From Nisaea sediminum (GTDB taxonomy: Bacteria > Pseudomonadota > Alphaproteobacteria > Thalassobaculales > Thalassobaculaceae): DNA of 64,000 nucleotides. Position 1 is the stretch's first letter; each line of letters starts with the position of its first letter. The DNA lies in the NCBI RefSeq assembly GCF_014904705.1, contig NZ_JACZCQ010000003.1, positions 781,014-845,013 of the forward strand, written 5' to 3'. The position numbers and the translations under genes were made by a program. Of this stretch, positions 1-8,939 are shown piece after piece. Below the pieces are notes generated by a model. That model did not search any database. It saw nothing but the letters and a program-made list of their open reading frames with translations, and was not told the DNA's origin.

Positions 1-154
1 CCGGCAGGCTCGCCGCCTTGCGCAAACCGAGGTCGAGGGCGATGAAATAGAAGGACGAGCCGATCCAGGCGATTGCGGTGATCACGTGCAGCCAGCGCGC
101 GGCGAAACTCACCCAGTCCCAGATCACGGCCGAATTCGGCAACAGCTCCAGCAT
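1..154 (-). CDS. puuD: PuuD-type urate oxidase, membrane-bound (N-terminal 51 residues only)
   Basis: Only the first 51 codons are in the window; the rest lies to the left. The visible part contains the segment RWLHVITAIAWIGSSFYF, matching the first membrane segment of PuuD, the cytochrome c-linked urate oxidase that converts urate to 5-hydroxyisourate at the inner membrane. The reading starts at an ATG on the minus strand and points away from a LysR gene 113 bp upstream. The context is decisive: xdhABC makes urate and uraH consumes 5-hydroxyisourate in the same locus, and no other urate oxidase is present in the window. The C-terminal cytochrome domain expected for the family cannot be checked. 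Confidence 0.85.
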   Translation of the reverse strand, partial: MLELLPNSAVIWDWVSFAARWLHVITAIAWIGSSFYFIALDLGLRKAASLP

Positions 155-267
155 TCGCACACTCCCCCGCAGCATGACAGATCGCCACTCTGGCAAATCC
201 GCGGCGCTTCCAAAAGCGCGATATCTCCGCTTTACTTTATAGGAATTTTTGAAAATCAGAGGCGGCC
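155..267. promoter_or_regulatory. Divergent intergenic region puuD / LysR gene
   Basis: This 113-bp gap separates two divergently transcribed genes and must hold both promoters. It becomes AT-rich close to the LysR start (around 225-260). LysR regulators typically bind such divergent regions. No clear T-N11-A palindrome could be assigned by eye, so this is a positional call only. Confidence 0.5.
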
Positions 268-1182
268 ATGCCCTATCTCGACAGCATCCGGGTTTTCGTG
301 CGCACGGTCGAACTCGGCAGCATTACCGCGGGCGGCAGGGATCTCCGGCTGACCCCGGCGGTGGCCAGCAATCGTATACGGGAGCTTGAAAACCGTCTCG
401 GCATCCGGCTCTTCAACCGGACCACGCGGAAGATCGCCCCGACGGAGGTCGGGCGCCTGTTCTACGATCATGCGAAGGAAATCATCGACGCGCTCGACAA
501 GGCCGAAGCGGCGGTCGCGGAGTATTCGCAGCATCCCCGCGGCTCGATCAAGGTGCTCTCTCCCCTCGGCCTCGCGCGACGTGTGGTGGCGCCGCTGGTG
601 CCCGAGTTCAACGATCTCTACCCCGATCTCGCGATCCAGCTCCGGCTCTCCGACCGCAAGGTCGATATCTTCGACGAGAGAGTCGATGTCGCCATCGTGC
701 TCGGCACACCGGAGGATTCGAGCCTGAAGGCGCGCAAGATCATGGACTGCCCGCGCGTGCTCTGCGCTGCGCCGGTCTATCTCGACCATTTCGGCACGCC
801 GGAAAAGCCGGAAGACCTGGTCGAGAACGGCCACCACTGCCTGCTGTTGCGCTTTCCGGGCACGCAGGAATATTTCTGGACCCTGCAGACCAAGAACGGC
901 CCGACCCGCTTCAATGTCCGCGGTCCCTACGATGCCGACGAGGGCGACGTGCTGACCGAATGGGCGCTCGCCGGGCGCGGGATCGTCAACAAGCCCTTCT
1001 TTGAGGTCGCGAGCCATATCCGCAGCGGTGCCCTGGTGCCGGTGCTGGAACAAACCCCGCCGCCACCGGTCGCGCTCGCCTGCCTCTATCCCCATCGCCG
1101 CCTGCTCGACCCGAAAATCCGGCTCTTCGTCGATTTCATGATCAGGAAGTGCAAAGCACGGGTCGAGGGGATGATGAAATGA
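268..1182 (+). CDS. LysR-family transcriptional regulator, candidate purine catabolism regulator
   Basis: 304 residues, the normal LysR length. Residues 1-60 form the winged helix-turn-helix, with the family pattern ITAGGRDLRLTPAVASNRI followed by LENRLGIRLFNRTTR. From about residue 90 the protein has the two-lobed periplasmic-binding-protein-like effector domain. It is transcribed divergently from puuD, and the xdh/ABC operon lies just downstream on the opposite strand, so control of urate or purine degradation is the natural inference; the ligand is unknown. The stop codon lies inside a small inverted repeat shared with the converging AT-rich gene. Family assignment is secure, target is inferred. 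Confidence 0.9.
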   Translation: MPYLDSIRVFVRTVELGSITAGGRDLRLTPAVASNRIRELENRLGIRLFNRTTRKIAPTEVGRLFYDHAKEIIDALDKAEAAVAEYSQHPRGSIKVLSPLGLARRVVAPLVPEFNDLYPDLAIQLRLSDRKVDIFDERVDVAIVLGTPEDSSLKARKIMDCPRVLCAAPVYLDHFGTPEKPEDLVENGHHCLLLRFPGTQEYFWTLQTKNGPTRFNVRGPYDADEGDVLTEWALAGRGIVNKPFFEVASHIRSGALVPVLEQTPPPPVALACLYPHRRLLDPKIRLFVDFMIRKCKARVEGMMK

Positions 1183-1200
1183 GTAAAAATCAATTTACTC
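1181..1200. terminator. Small inverted repeat between converging genes
   Basis: GAGTAAA and TTTACTC form a perfect 7-bp stem with a 6-nt loop. The repeat overlaps the stop codons of both the LysR gene and the converging AT-rich gene. It could act as a weak bidirectional terminator or simply mark the junction of inserted DNA. The stem is AT-rich, so termination is uncertain. Confidence 0.35.
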
Positions 1201-2166
1201 AACTTTTCTATCTTCACTCCATTTAATCAGAGTCTTACATACCTTTCTAATAGTGTCCTCATTACATATTACCTGCTCTCTTCGAGGGAGTTTATCCTTC
1301 AGAAATTCGCGAAGAATTTTTTGTTCCGCATCAAAAGCGATAGTGGCTGTAGGAAACCGAGCCTGAAAATATTTTTTCCAACTTCCTTTAATCGAAATTG
1401 GAATATGCGCGTTTATCTGCCCAAGACGGCGTATAGGGTGCGTCGTCCACCCTATCTTCCATGTATCATTCCCATCCGGGTTACCTGTACCAAATCGTAA
1501 AATATAGCAGTACGCCGGCCTACTCGCTTCAAACCCACTTGGCTCTTTGGAAATGAACCAATCTCCGGGGGCGGAACCATATCTAGCGAAACTGTCAATT
1601 TTCGAGCTCACCGGAAGACGGTACTGCAGCTTATTTAAGCGAACGCTTTGACAAGCATCCAAGAAGTCCCTGATTGATCGATATACTTTCCTATTGCTCA
1701 CTCCCAGCTTAACAACTGGATAATATCGCGCGGATTTACCGTCCGAGAACTCAACGTCGACACGCTTATGATGGTATGTCCTCTCTAGTTCATCTTTCGG
1801 CAAGGTGGCTCCGCCACCTGAAATCCTACCGTTATGCATTAACCAAATTTCGCCGTCACCGTCCTTTGCGAAGACGGCTGCGTAATGCCTATTCTTACCT
1901 TCCTCGGGTAAATCACACTGAACGATTCGTTTCTTCCATGAACCCGCCCCCCGACCAAATCCGATCCAGTAGTGGGGTGAACCGGTATCTTTCCGAGGCT
2001 TCGGTTCATCTACAAGGCACCAAATATCTGTGTTCGACGGTCGCCACAGTTCTCCGAATAGCTTCGTCGGAACCCCAGCCACAATCTCATCGGCGAAGTG
2101 ACTGGCAAGACGACGGGCGGCAGATCTAATTGATCGTTTTGACTCCAGTGCTGTTAGACTTGTCAT
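1195..2166 (-). CDS. Uncharacterised protein with GIY-YIG (T5orf172/MUG113-like) C-terminal domain, AT-rich
   Basis: 323 residues. The N-terminal half is not recognised; it has many aromatic residues and repeated short beta-like stretches (around residues 50-110). The C-terminal part, from about residue 210, reads YCYILRFG, then KIGWTTHPIRRLGQIN, then an E in AEQKILREF. This order (aromatic strand, KIG-T, Arg, distal Glu) resembles the T5orf172/MUG113 branch of GIY-YIG nucleases. The ATG at 2166 has a GGGGGAAAG ribosome site; a TTG 12 nt upstream is the alternative. The gene is visibly AT-rich (about 42-48% GC in lines counted) against roughly 65% nearby and interrupts a purine locus, which suggests horizontal acquisition. 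Nuclease activity is inferred only. Confidence 0.65.
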   Translation of the reverse strand: MTSLTALESKRSIRSAARRLASHFADEIVAGVPTKLFGELWRPSNTDIWCLVDEPKPRKDTGSPHYWIGFGRGAGSWKKRIVQCDLPEEGKNRHYAAVFAKDGDGEIWLMHNGRISGGGATLPKDELERTYHHKRVDVEFSDGKSARYYPVVKLGVSNRKVYRSIRDFLDACQSVRLNKLQYRLPVSSKIDSFARYGSAPGDWFISKEPSGFEASRPAYCYILRFGTGNPDGNDTWKIGWTTHPIRRLGQINAHIPISIKGSWKKYFQARFPTATIAFDAEQKILREFLKDKLPRREQVICNEDTIRKVCKTLIKWSEDRKVE

Positions 2167-2215
2167 GCTTTCCCCCAAAAAACACTACCAAGACTAAGTG
2201 AGCACTCGTCGCCAC

Positions 2216-3139
2216 TCAAGTCGACGGCTTGAACGGCTGTCCGAGACAGGCCGGCGCCTGCGAGCCGACGGACTTGCGCATCGAGATCAGCGCCAGCACG
2301 ACGATGGTCGCGAGATAGGGCATCGCGGCGAGGAATTCCGGCGGGACGTATTCGAAACCGGCCGCCTTGGCGTGCAGCTCCAGCGTCATCACCACACCGA
2401 AGAGATAGGCCCCGGCGAGCAGCCGCATCGGCCGCCAGGCGGAGAACACCACCAGCGCCAGTGCGATCCAGCCGCGCCCGGCGGTCAGCCGTTCGGCCCA
2501 CATCGGGGTCAGGACCAGCGAATAGTAGCAGCCGCCGATCCCCGCCATGGCGCCGCCGAAGGCGACCGCCATGTAGCGCACGGAGATCACCGAATAGCCG
2601 ATGGAATGGGCGGAGACGTCGTTCTCCCCGACCGCGCGGAGGATCAGTCCGGCGCGGGTGCGGCGGAGGAACCAGGCGACCACGAGGGTCATCGCGAAGG
2701 AGAAATAGACCACCGGATCGTAGCCGAAGAGCACGCGGAGATGCTCGTGCTCGGCAAGCGCGGGCGGGAAGAGCGGGCCGATCCGCTCCACCGTCTGGCC
2801 GACGAAACCGGCGCCCATCAGCGAGGAGAGGCCGATGCCGAAGATGGTCAGAGCGAGACCGGTCGCGACCTGGTTGGCGGTCAGCGTCAGGGTCAGATAG
2901 CCGAAGATCATCGACGCCCCCGCCGCCGCGACAGCCGCCGCGACGATGCCGACGAAGGTGACGCCGGTCATGGTGGTGACGGCGAAGCCGGTGACGGCGC
3001 CGACCAGCATCATGCCCTCGACCCCGAGATTGAGCACGCCGGATTTCTCCACCACCAGCTCGCCGAGGCCCGCCAGCAGGATAGGCGTCGCCGCCCCGAC
3101 GACGGTGACGAGGATGGAGATCAGGATCGCTTCGGTCAT
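2216..3139 (-). CDS. ABC transporter permease, BMP-type nucleoside/purine importer (second permease)
   Basis: 307 residues, almost entirely hydrophobic with about eight to nine membrane segments. Near the N-terminus it has the segment KSGVLNLGVEGMMLVGA, diagnostic of the RbsC-like permeases that work with Bmp/PnrA-type binding proteins (nucleoside, riboflavin and purine importers). The ATG at 3139 overlaps the stop of the preceding permease (ATGA), so the two are translationally coupled. It is the last gene of the xdhA-B-C-ABC run. The substrate is inferred from context to be a purine base, nucleoside or purine breakdown product. Confidence 0.9.
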   Translation of the reverse strand: MTEAILISILVTVVGAATPILLAGLGELVVEKSGVLNLGVEGMMLVGAVTGFAVTTMTGVTFVGIVAAAVAAAGASMIFGYLTLTLTANQVATGLALTIFGIGLSSLMGAGFVGQTVERIGPLFPPALAEHEHLRVLFGYDPVVYFSFAMTLVVAWFLRRTRAGLILRAVGENDVSAHSIGYSVISVRYMAVAFGGAMAGIGGCYYSLVLTPMWAERLTAGRGWIALALVVFSAWRPMRLLAGAYLFGVVMTLELHAKAAGFEYVPPEFLAAMPYLATIVVLALISMRKSVGSQAPACLGQPFKPST

Positions 3140-4212
3140 GCCGCGCCTCCGCTGCGCGCACCGCCGAGGCGGAGGCGGTAATTCACCAGAATGTCGGTCG
3201 CCAGCAGGAAGAACAGCATCATCGCCTGAAAGAGGCCGCTCGCCGCGTTCGGCAGGCCGATGGAGGATTGCGCGATCTCGCCGCCGACATAGGAGATCGC
3301 GAGGATCAGCGCGCCGAGCACGATCCCCGCCGGATGCAGGCGGCCGAGGAAGGCGACGATGATCGCCGTGAAGCCGTAGCCCGTCGGGAATTGCGGCACC
3401 ATCTGCCCATAGGGGCCCGCCGCCTCCAGGATGCCCGCGAACCCGGCGAAGCCGCCACCCGCCAGCAGCGCGAGCCAGATCGTGCGCTTCTGGTTGAAGC
3501 CGCCATAGCGCGCCGCGTGCGGCGCCGCGCCGACGACCCGGATCTCGAAGCCGAACACGGTCTTCGAAAGTACGTACCAGGCGATCACCGCGACGATGAA
3601 GGCGATCGGCACGCCGAGATGCACGAAGGTATTGCCGATCTCCGGCAAAATCTGGCTGTCGTTGAACATCCGGCTCTGCGGGAAGTTGAAGCCCTCCGGA
3701 TCCTTCCACGGACCGCGCATCAGGAAATAGAGCAGCTGGACCGAGACATAGGTCAGCATCAGGCTGCTCAGGATCTCGCTGACATTGAGCTTGGTCTTCA
3801 GCAAGGCCGGTATCCCCGCGTAGAGCGCGCCGCCGATCATTCCCGCGAAACACATCGCCGGCAGGATCCACCAGCCCTCCATCTCCCAGGTCGCGAGCGC
3901 GACGCCGGTGCCGGCGAGCGCACCCATGACGTACTGCCCCTCGGCGCCGATGTTCCAGACATTGGCGCGGAAGCCGATGGAGAGGCCGGTCGCGATCAGG
4001 ATCAGCGGCGCCGCCTTGATGCCGAGGTCCTGCCAGGCGCCGATATCGAGCACCGGCACGAAGAAGATGTCCCAGACCGCTTCGGGCCCGTCATACCCGA
4101 GCAGCGAGAAGATCGTCGCCCCGAACACCATGGTCAGCATCACCGAGATAACCGGTGTCAGATAGAGCATCGCGCGGCTCGGCTGCTTGCGCTTCTCCAG
4201 CTCAAGCAACAT
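3136..4212 (-). CDS. ABC transporter permease, BMP-type nucleoside/purine importer (first permease)
   Basis: 358 residues with multiple membrane spans. The motif NVWNIGAEGQYVMGALAG near residue 75 is the conserved loop of the YufP/BmpC permease family, and FLGRLHPAGIVLGALILA follows later. It pairs with the downstream permease to form the heterodimeric membrane domain. I chose the ATG at 4212 (protein start MLLELEKRK) because it fits the usual family N-terminus; an upstream ATG at 4227 is possible. Either start overlaps the end of the ATPase gene, so the transporter genes are coupled. Confidence 0.9.
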   Translation of the reverse strand: MLLELEKRKQPSRAMLYLTPVISVMLTMVFGATIFSLLGYDGPEAVWDIFFVPVLDIGAWQDLGIKAAPLILIATGLSIGFRANVWNIGAEGQYVMGALAGTGVALATWEMEGWWILPAMCFAGMIGGALYAGIPALLKTKLNVSEILSSLMLTYVSVQLLYFLMRGPWKDPEGFNFPQSRMFNDSQILPEIGNTFVHLGVPIAFIVAVIAWYVLSKTVFGFEIRVVGAAPHAARYGGFNQKRTIWLALLAGGGFAGFAGILEAAGPYGQMVPQFPTGYGFTAIIVAFLGRLHPAGIVLGALILAISYVGGEIAQSSIGLPNAASGLFQAMMLFFLLATDILVNYRLRLGGARSGGAA

Positions 4213-5761
4213 GGGAGGCTCCCGCATATTCGCGCGTCGCTTCCGGATCGCCGTGCACGCCGCCCATCAGGAGGCCGATCTCGTCGACCGAGGCCTCGCC
4301 GACCTTCAGGCTGCGCGAGAGTACACCCTCGTTCATCACCGCGAGCGTGTCGGAAATGGCAAGCAACTCGTCGAGATCCTGGCTGATCACCACCACAGCC
4401 GAGCCACGCGCAGCAAGATCGACGATCTCCTGATGGATCGCCGCCGCGGCGCCCGCATCGACGCCCCAGGTCGGCTGCGAGACCACGAGCACTTCCGGCG
4501 CCTGCATGATTTCCCGTCCCATGATGAATTTCTGCAGATTGCCGCCGGAAAGCGATCCGGCGGGCGACGACGCACCGGTGGTTTTCACCGCGAAGGTATG
4601 GATCACCTCGTCCGTATAGCGCTCCGCGAGACGGCTGTTGATCACGCCCCAGTTGACCATGTTCTTACGGTTCCGCGCGGTCAGGATGGCGTTGTCGGTC
4701 AGCGAGAAGCCCGGCACCGCGCCATGGCCGTTGCGCTCCTCGGGCACGGCACAAAGGCCATGCCCCCGGCGCGCCTCGGCACCGAGCGCGCCGACTGGCA
4801 CGCCGTCGATCTTCACCGCGTCGGAAAACGGCACCGGCCGCTCGCCGCTGAGGGCGAGCAGAAGCTCATTCTGACCGTTCCCGGCCACACCGGCGACGCC
4901 GAAGATCTCGCCTGCGCGGACGGAGAAGGTGACGTTCCTGAGCGTCGTGCCGAACTCGTCGTCGGCCGGCAGCGAAAGATCCGAGACGATGAAGCGTTCG
5001 GCCCCGAAGCTGCGCCCCTCCGCCTTCTCGATCTCCTTCAGCGAGCCGCCGATCATCATCTCTGCCATGGAGCGGGAGGATTCCTTCTTCGGATCGCATT
5101 CGGCGACCACCCTGCCACCGCGCAGGATCGTCGCCTTGTCGCAGAGCTCCACGATCTCGTGCAGCTTGTGGCTGATATAGAGGATCGAGCAGCCGCCTTT
5201 GGCCAGTGCCCGCAACGTATCGAAAAGCTGGGCGACCTCCTGCGGTGTGAGCACCGAGGTCGGCTCGTCCATGATCAGCAGCTGCGGGGTCAGCAGCAGG
5301 GCGCGGACGATCTCGATGCGCTGACGCTCGCCAACACTGAGGGTGGCGACGGTGCGGTGCGGGTCGAGATGCAAATGATACTGGTCGAGCACGGTGCGGA
5401 CGCGGCTTTCCAGCTCGGAATAGGAGACGGCCTCGTCGAGCCCGAGGGCGATATTCTCCAGCACCGTCATCGCCTCAAAGAGGGAGAAATGCTGGAACAC
5501 CATGCCGACGCCCATGGCACGCGCCGCCTTCGGGTTGGCGACCTGCACGGGCTTGCCGTCGAAACGGATCTCGCCGGCATCGGGATGCATGATCCCGTAG
5601 ATCATCTTTACCAGTGTTGACTTACCGGCCCCGTTCTCGCCGAGCAGCGCATGGATCGTGCCCGGCGCCACCGAGAAGCTGACATCATCATTGGCGAGCA
5701 CACCCGGAAACGACTTGGTGATCCCCGTCAGTTCCAGACGGCTCGTCGCCCCCTCACTCAT
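4202..5761 (-). CDS. Sugar/nucleoside-type ABC transporter ATPase with two nucleotide-binding domains
   Basis: 519 residues, the typical double-ABC length. The first domain has an intact Walker A (GENGAGKST, residues 41-49), an LSVGERQRIEI signature and LLIMDEPTSVL Walker B. The second domain has a degenerate P-loop (GVAGNGQNELL) with an LSGGNLQKFIMGRE signature, as in the RbsA/YufO family, where only one site is fully catalytic. The ATG at 5761 overlaps the xdhC stop by ATGA, joining import to xanthine oxidation in one transcript. A Bmp-type solute-binding protein would complete the importer but is not in the window. Confidence 0.93.
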   Translation of the reverse strand: MSEGATSRLELTGITKSFPGVLANDDVSFSVAPGTIHALLGENGAGKSTLVKMIYGIMHPDAGEIRFDGKPVQVANPKAARAMGVGMVFQHFSLFEAMTVLENIALGLDEAVSYSELESRVRTVLDQYHLHLDPHRTVATLSVGERQRIEIVRALLLTPQLLIMDEPTSVLTPQEVAQLFDTLRALAKGGCSILYISHKLHEIVELCDKATILRGGRVVAECDPKKESSRSMAEMMIGGSLKEIEKAEGRSFGAERFIVSDLSLPADDEFGTTLRNVTFSVRAGEIFGVAGVAGNGQNELLLALSGERPVPFSDAVKIDGVPVGALGAEARRGHGLCAVPEERNGHGAVPGFSLTDNAILTARNRKNMVNWGVINSRLAERYTDEVIHTFAVKTTGASSPAGSLSGGNLQKFIMGREIMQAPEVLVVSQPTWGVDAGAAAAIHQEIVDLAARGSAVVVISQDLDELLAISDTLAVMNEGVLSRSLKVGEASVDEIGLLMGGVHGDPEATREYAGASHVA

Positions 5762-6600
5762 CCAACCCGTCCCCCCGCTCTTATTTGTTGCGGCGCAGCA
5801 TCCCCCGTCGCCTGCGCCTCCGTCAACCGCGCGATCACCTCGGCCGCGACGAAGGCGGCGATCACTTCCGGACGCTTGTCGTCGCTGCCGGCGCTTCCGA
5901 TCGGACAGAGCAGTGGCGCAGTATCTCCCACCGACGCGCTGCTTTTCGCGCACCAACGCTCGAACGAGGCACGCTTGGTCTTCGAGCCGATCATGCCGAC
6001 ATAGGCCGCGTCCCCGCGCATCAGCGCTTCGGCGGCAATGATGAAATCCAGCGCATGGTCGTGGGTAAGAACGACGAAAGCGCTGCCCGGCGGCGCACCC
6101 CGCACCTCGGCTTCCGGCAACGGCGTCAGGCGCTGTTCGACCGGCGCCTGGCAGAGCGCGAGTTGCTCCTCGCGCTCGTCGACCAGCACGGTGCGAACCG
6201 GCAGCAGACTTGTCGCGGCGGCCAGCGCGCGGCCGACATGGCCGGCGCCGAAGATATAGATGGACGGGTTATTCCGCCGCGCCGCCGCCAGGCGCTCTCC
6301 CTCTCGAGCGAGCATAGCAGCGTCGAGCCGCAGCATGCTGATGGCCACGTAACCGCCGCAGCACTGGCCGATTTCCGGGCCGAGCGGCATTTCGAGCCGG
6401 CGCTCAGCGGACCCCGCCGCGAGCATCTCGCGCGCCGCCTCGATCGCAACGAATTCGAGACGACCTCCGCCGATCGTGCCTTCGGTCCGGTCGGCGGAGA
6501 CATACATCACGGTCCCCGCCGCGCGCGGCGTCGAGCCCAACGCCAAGACGAGTTCCAGCCGGATCGCCGGTCCGGCGGTTTCGAAGAACGATCCGCTCAT
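5758..6600 (-). CDS. xdhC: Xanthine dehydrogenase accessory protein XdhC
   Basis: 280 residues. The N-terminal XdhC/CoxI domain (LVLALGSTPRAAGTVMYV, then GTIGGGRLE) is followed by a Rossmann-fold domain with IFGAGHVGRALA near residue 130 and VGMIGSKTKR further on. XdhC binds the molybdenum cofactor, helps its sulfuration and inserts it into XdhB in the cytoplasm. It overlaps xdhB by ATGA upstream and the ABC ATPase by ATGA downstream, so it sits in the middle of a tightly coupled operon. Confidence 0.93.
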   Translation of the reverse strand: MSGSFFETAGPAIRLELVLALGSTPRAAGTVMYVSADRTEGTIGGGRLEFVAIEAAREMLAAGSAERRLEMPLGPEIGQCCGGYVAISMLRLDAAMLAREGERLAAARRNNPSIYIFGAGHVGRALAAATSLLPVRTVLVDEREEQLALCQAPVEQRLTPLPEAEVRGAPPGSAFVVLTHDHALDFIIAAEALMRGDAAYVGMIGSKTKRASFERWCAKSSASVGDTAPLLCPIGSAGSDDKRPEVIAAFVAAEVIARLTEAQATGDAAPQQIRAGGRVG

Positions 6601-8939
6601 GCCGCAGCTCCGTCCTTGGCCCGCAGACGCTCGACGGCGAGCAGGATGCGTTCCGGCGTCGCGGGCGTATCGAGGCGCGAGCATTCGCGGTAATCGGCAA
6701 CGCTCGCCACCGCCATGGAGAGCGCTTCCAGCACCGAGATGCCGAGCATCAGCGGCGGCTCGCCGACCGCTTTTGAGCGCCTGATGGTACGCTCCTTGTT
6801 CTCGGACCACTCGGCCAGCGCCACGTTGAAGATCCGCGGCACGTCGGATGCGAGCGGGATCTTGTAGGTCGAGGGCGCATGGGTGCGCAGCCGGCCCTCC
6901 TTGTCCCACCACAGTTCCTCGGTGGTCAGCCAGCCCACGCCCTGGATGAAGCCTCCCTCGACCTGGCCCTTGTCGATTGCCGGATTGAGCGACTTGCCGA
7001 CATCGTGGAGCACGTCCGAGCGGTCGATCCGGTACTCGCCGGTCAGCGTGTCGATGGTGACCTCCGAGACCGCCGCGCCGTAGGCGAAATAGTAGAACGG
7101 CCGGCCCTTGCCCGCGGCACGGTCCCAATGGATCTCCGGCGTCTTGTAGAACCCGGCCGCCGAGAGATGGACCCGCGCCATGTAGGCGGCGGCGATGAAC
7201 TCTTCAAAGCTGAGCACCTGCTCGCCGACGACAACCTGTCCGGCCTCGAAACGCACGGCCTCCTCGGGCAGGTCCCATTTCTCAGCGGCGAATGTCCTCA
7301 GGCGCTGTTTGATCTGCTCCGCGGCATCCTGCGCCGCCATGCCGTTGAGGTCCGAGCCGGACGAGGCCGCCGTCGCGGAGGTGTTCGGCACCTTCTCGGT
7401 CGCTGTCGCGCTTACCCTGACACGGTCGAGATCAACCTGGAAACAGTCGGCCACGACCTGCGCCACCTTGGTGAAGAGGCCTTGCCCCATCTCGGTACCG
7501 CCATGGTTCAGGTGGATCGAGCCATCCTTGTAAACATGCACCAGCGCGCCCGCCTGATTGTACCAGGTCGCGGTGAAGGAGATGCCGAACTTGACCGGGG
7601 TCAGGGCGATGCCCTTGCGAAGGATGCCGCCCTTCGCGTTGAAATCGAGCACAGCCTTACGGCGCGCCTGATAGTCCGAACTCTCCTCCAGCTCCGCAAC
7701 CAGCCGGTCGAGGATGCAGTCGGTGACCTGCTGGTGATAGGGCGTGACGTCCCGGTCCGGCCCGGCGCAATAGAAGTTCGCCTTGCGGATCTCCAGCGGG
7801 TCCTTGCCGAGGGCGTAGGCGATCTCCTCGACGATCCGTTCCGCCCCGACCACACCCTGCGGGCCGCCGAAGCCGCGGAAGGCGGTGTTGGAGACCGTGT
7901 TGGTACGGAGCGGCTGCGACCGCAGGCGGACGGCCGGGTAATAGTAGGCATTGTCCGCATGGAACAGCGCGCGGTCCGTCACCGGGCCGGAGAGATCGGC
8001 GGAAAAGCCGCAGCGCGCGGCAAAGGTGCCGTCGACGGCGAGGATACGACCCTCCTCGTCGTAGCCGACATCGTAGCTGACCTTGAAGTCGTGCCGCTTG
8101 CCGGTCGCGATCATGTCGTCGTCGCGGTCCGGGCGGAGCTTCACCGCTCGATTCAGCTTCTTGGCGGCGAGCGCCGCGACAGCAGCGAACAGAGCCGGCT
8201 GGCTTTCCTTGCCGCCAAACCCGCCGCCCATGCGCCGGACCACGACCGAGACCGCATTCGCCGGCACGCCGAGCACCTGTGCGACCAGAACCTGTCCCTC
8301 GCTCGGATGCTGCGTCGAGGAGTGGATCGTGACGGTCTCGTCCTCGCCCGGGATGGCGAGCGCGATATGGCCCTCGAGATAGAAATGATCCTGCCCACCG
8401 ATCTCCATCTCGCCCTTCAGGCGGTGCGGAGCGGCTTTCAACGCACTCTCGACATCGCCGCGCTCCAGCTTCAGCGGCGCGGTCACGAGATCGCCGCCCG
8501 CCTCCAGCGCCGCATCGATGGAGATCGCGGCCGGGAGCGCGCGATATTCGATCTTCGCCAGCGCCGCCGCCCTGCGCGCCGCGTCCCTTGTCTCCGCGAT
8601 CACCGCGAACATCGGCTGCCCCCGGAACATGACCTTGCCCTCAGCGAAGACCGGATCGTCATGGGCATGGACCGGGCTGACATCGTTCTCGCCCGGAATG
8701 TCGTCGGCGGTCAGGACCAGTGCGACACCGGGCGCCGCGCGGACGTCGGAGAGGTCCATCGAGACGATCTCCGCATGGGCCGCATCCGACAGCCCGAGCC
8801 AGCCATGCAGCGTGCCCGCGGGCTCGGCCATGTCGTCGATATAGTCCGCCGTACCCGCCACATGCTTATGGGCGGAGTCATGCCGCTCCGCGCTGTGCAC
8901 GCCGCCGCGGATCGCTTCCTGTTTGCTTCCCCCGTCCAT
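6597..8939 (-). CDS. xdhB: Xanthine dehydrogenase, molybdopterin-binding subunit
   Basis: 780 residues, the usual XdhB length. It starts with the XDH-type HVAGTADYIDDM segment, carries RMGGGFGGKESQ (Moco binding), AFRGFGGPQG (substrate channel arginine) and KAVGEPPLMLGISV near the C-terminus, whose Glu is the catalytic base of xanthine oxidation. It hydroxylates hypoxanthine and xanthine to urate together with XdhA. The start is the ATG at 8939, sharing one base with the xdhA stop (TGATG). Longer same-frame reading upstream runs through xdhA in the wrong frame and is not real. Confidence 0.96.
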   Translation of the reverse strand: MDGGSKQEAIRGGVHSAERHDSAHKHVAGTADYIDDMAEPAGTLHGWLGLSDAAHAEIVSMDLSDVRAAPGVALVLTADDIPGENDVSPVHAHDDPVFAEGKVMFRGQPMFAVIAETRDAARRAAALAKIEYRALPAAISIDAALEAGGDLVTAPLKLERGDVESALKAAPHRLKGEMEIGGQDHFYLEGHIALAIPGEDETVTIHSSTQHPSEGQVLVAQVLGVPANAVSVVVRRMGGGFGGKESQPALFAAVAALAAKKLNRAVKLRPDRDDDMIATGKRHDFKVSYDVGYDEEGRILAVDGTFAARCGFSADLSGPVTDRALFHADNAYYYPAVRLRSQPLRTNTVSNTAFRGFGGPQGVVGAERIVEEIAYALGKDPLEIRKANFYCAGPDRDVTPYHQQVTDCILDRLVAELEESSDYQARRKAVLDFNAKGGILRKGIALTPVKFGISFTATWYNQAGALVHVYKDGSIHLNHGGTEMGQGLFTKVAQVVADCFQVDLDRVRVSATATEKVPNTSATAASSGSDLNGMAAQDAAEQIKQRLRTFAAEKWDLPEEAVRFEAGQVVVGEQVLSFEEFIAAAYMARVHLSAAGFYKTPEIHWDRAAGKGRPFYYFAYGAAVSEVTIDTLTGEYRIDRSDVLHDVGKSLNPAIDKGQVEGGFIQGVGWLTTEELWWDKEGRLRTHAPSTYKIPLASDVPRIFNVALAEWSENKERTIRRSKAVGEPPLMLGISVLEALSMAVASVADYRECSRLDTPATPERILLAVERLRAKDGAAA

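Noticed and set aside
1195..2215. Insertion sequence or integrative element
   Set aside because: No transposase, integrase, terminal inverted repeats or target duplication seen; only base composition suggests transfer.
2216..3871. Single 551-codon open frame extending the second ABC permease upstream
   Set aside because: The upstream part reads through the first permease in a different frame; homology and an ATGA-coupled ATG at 3139 define the true start.
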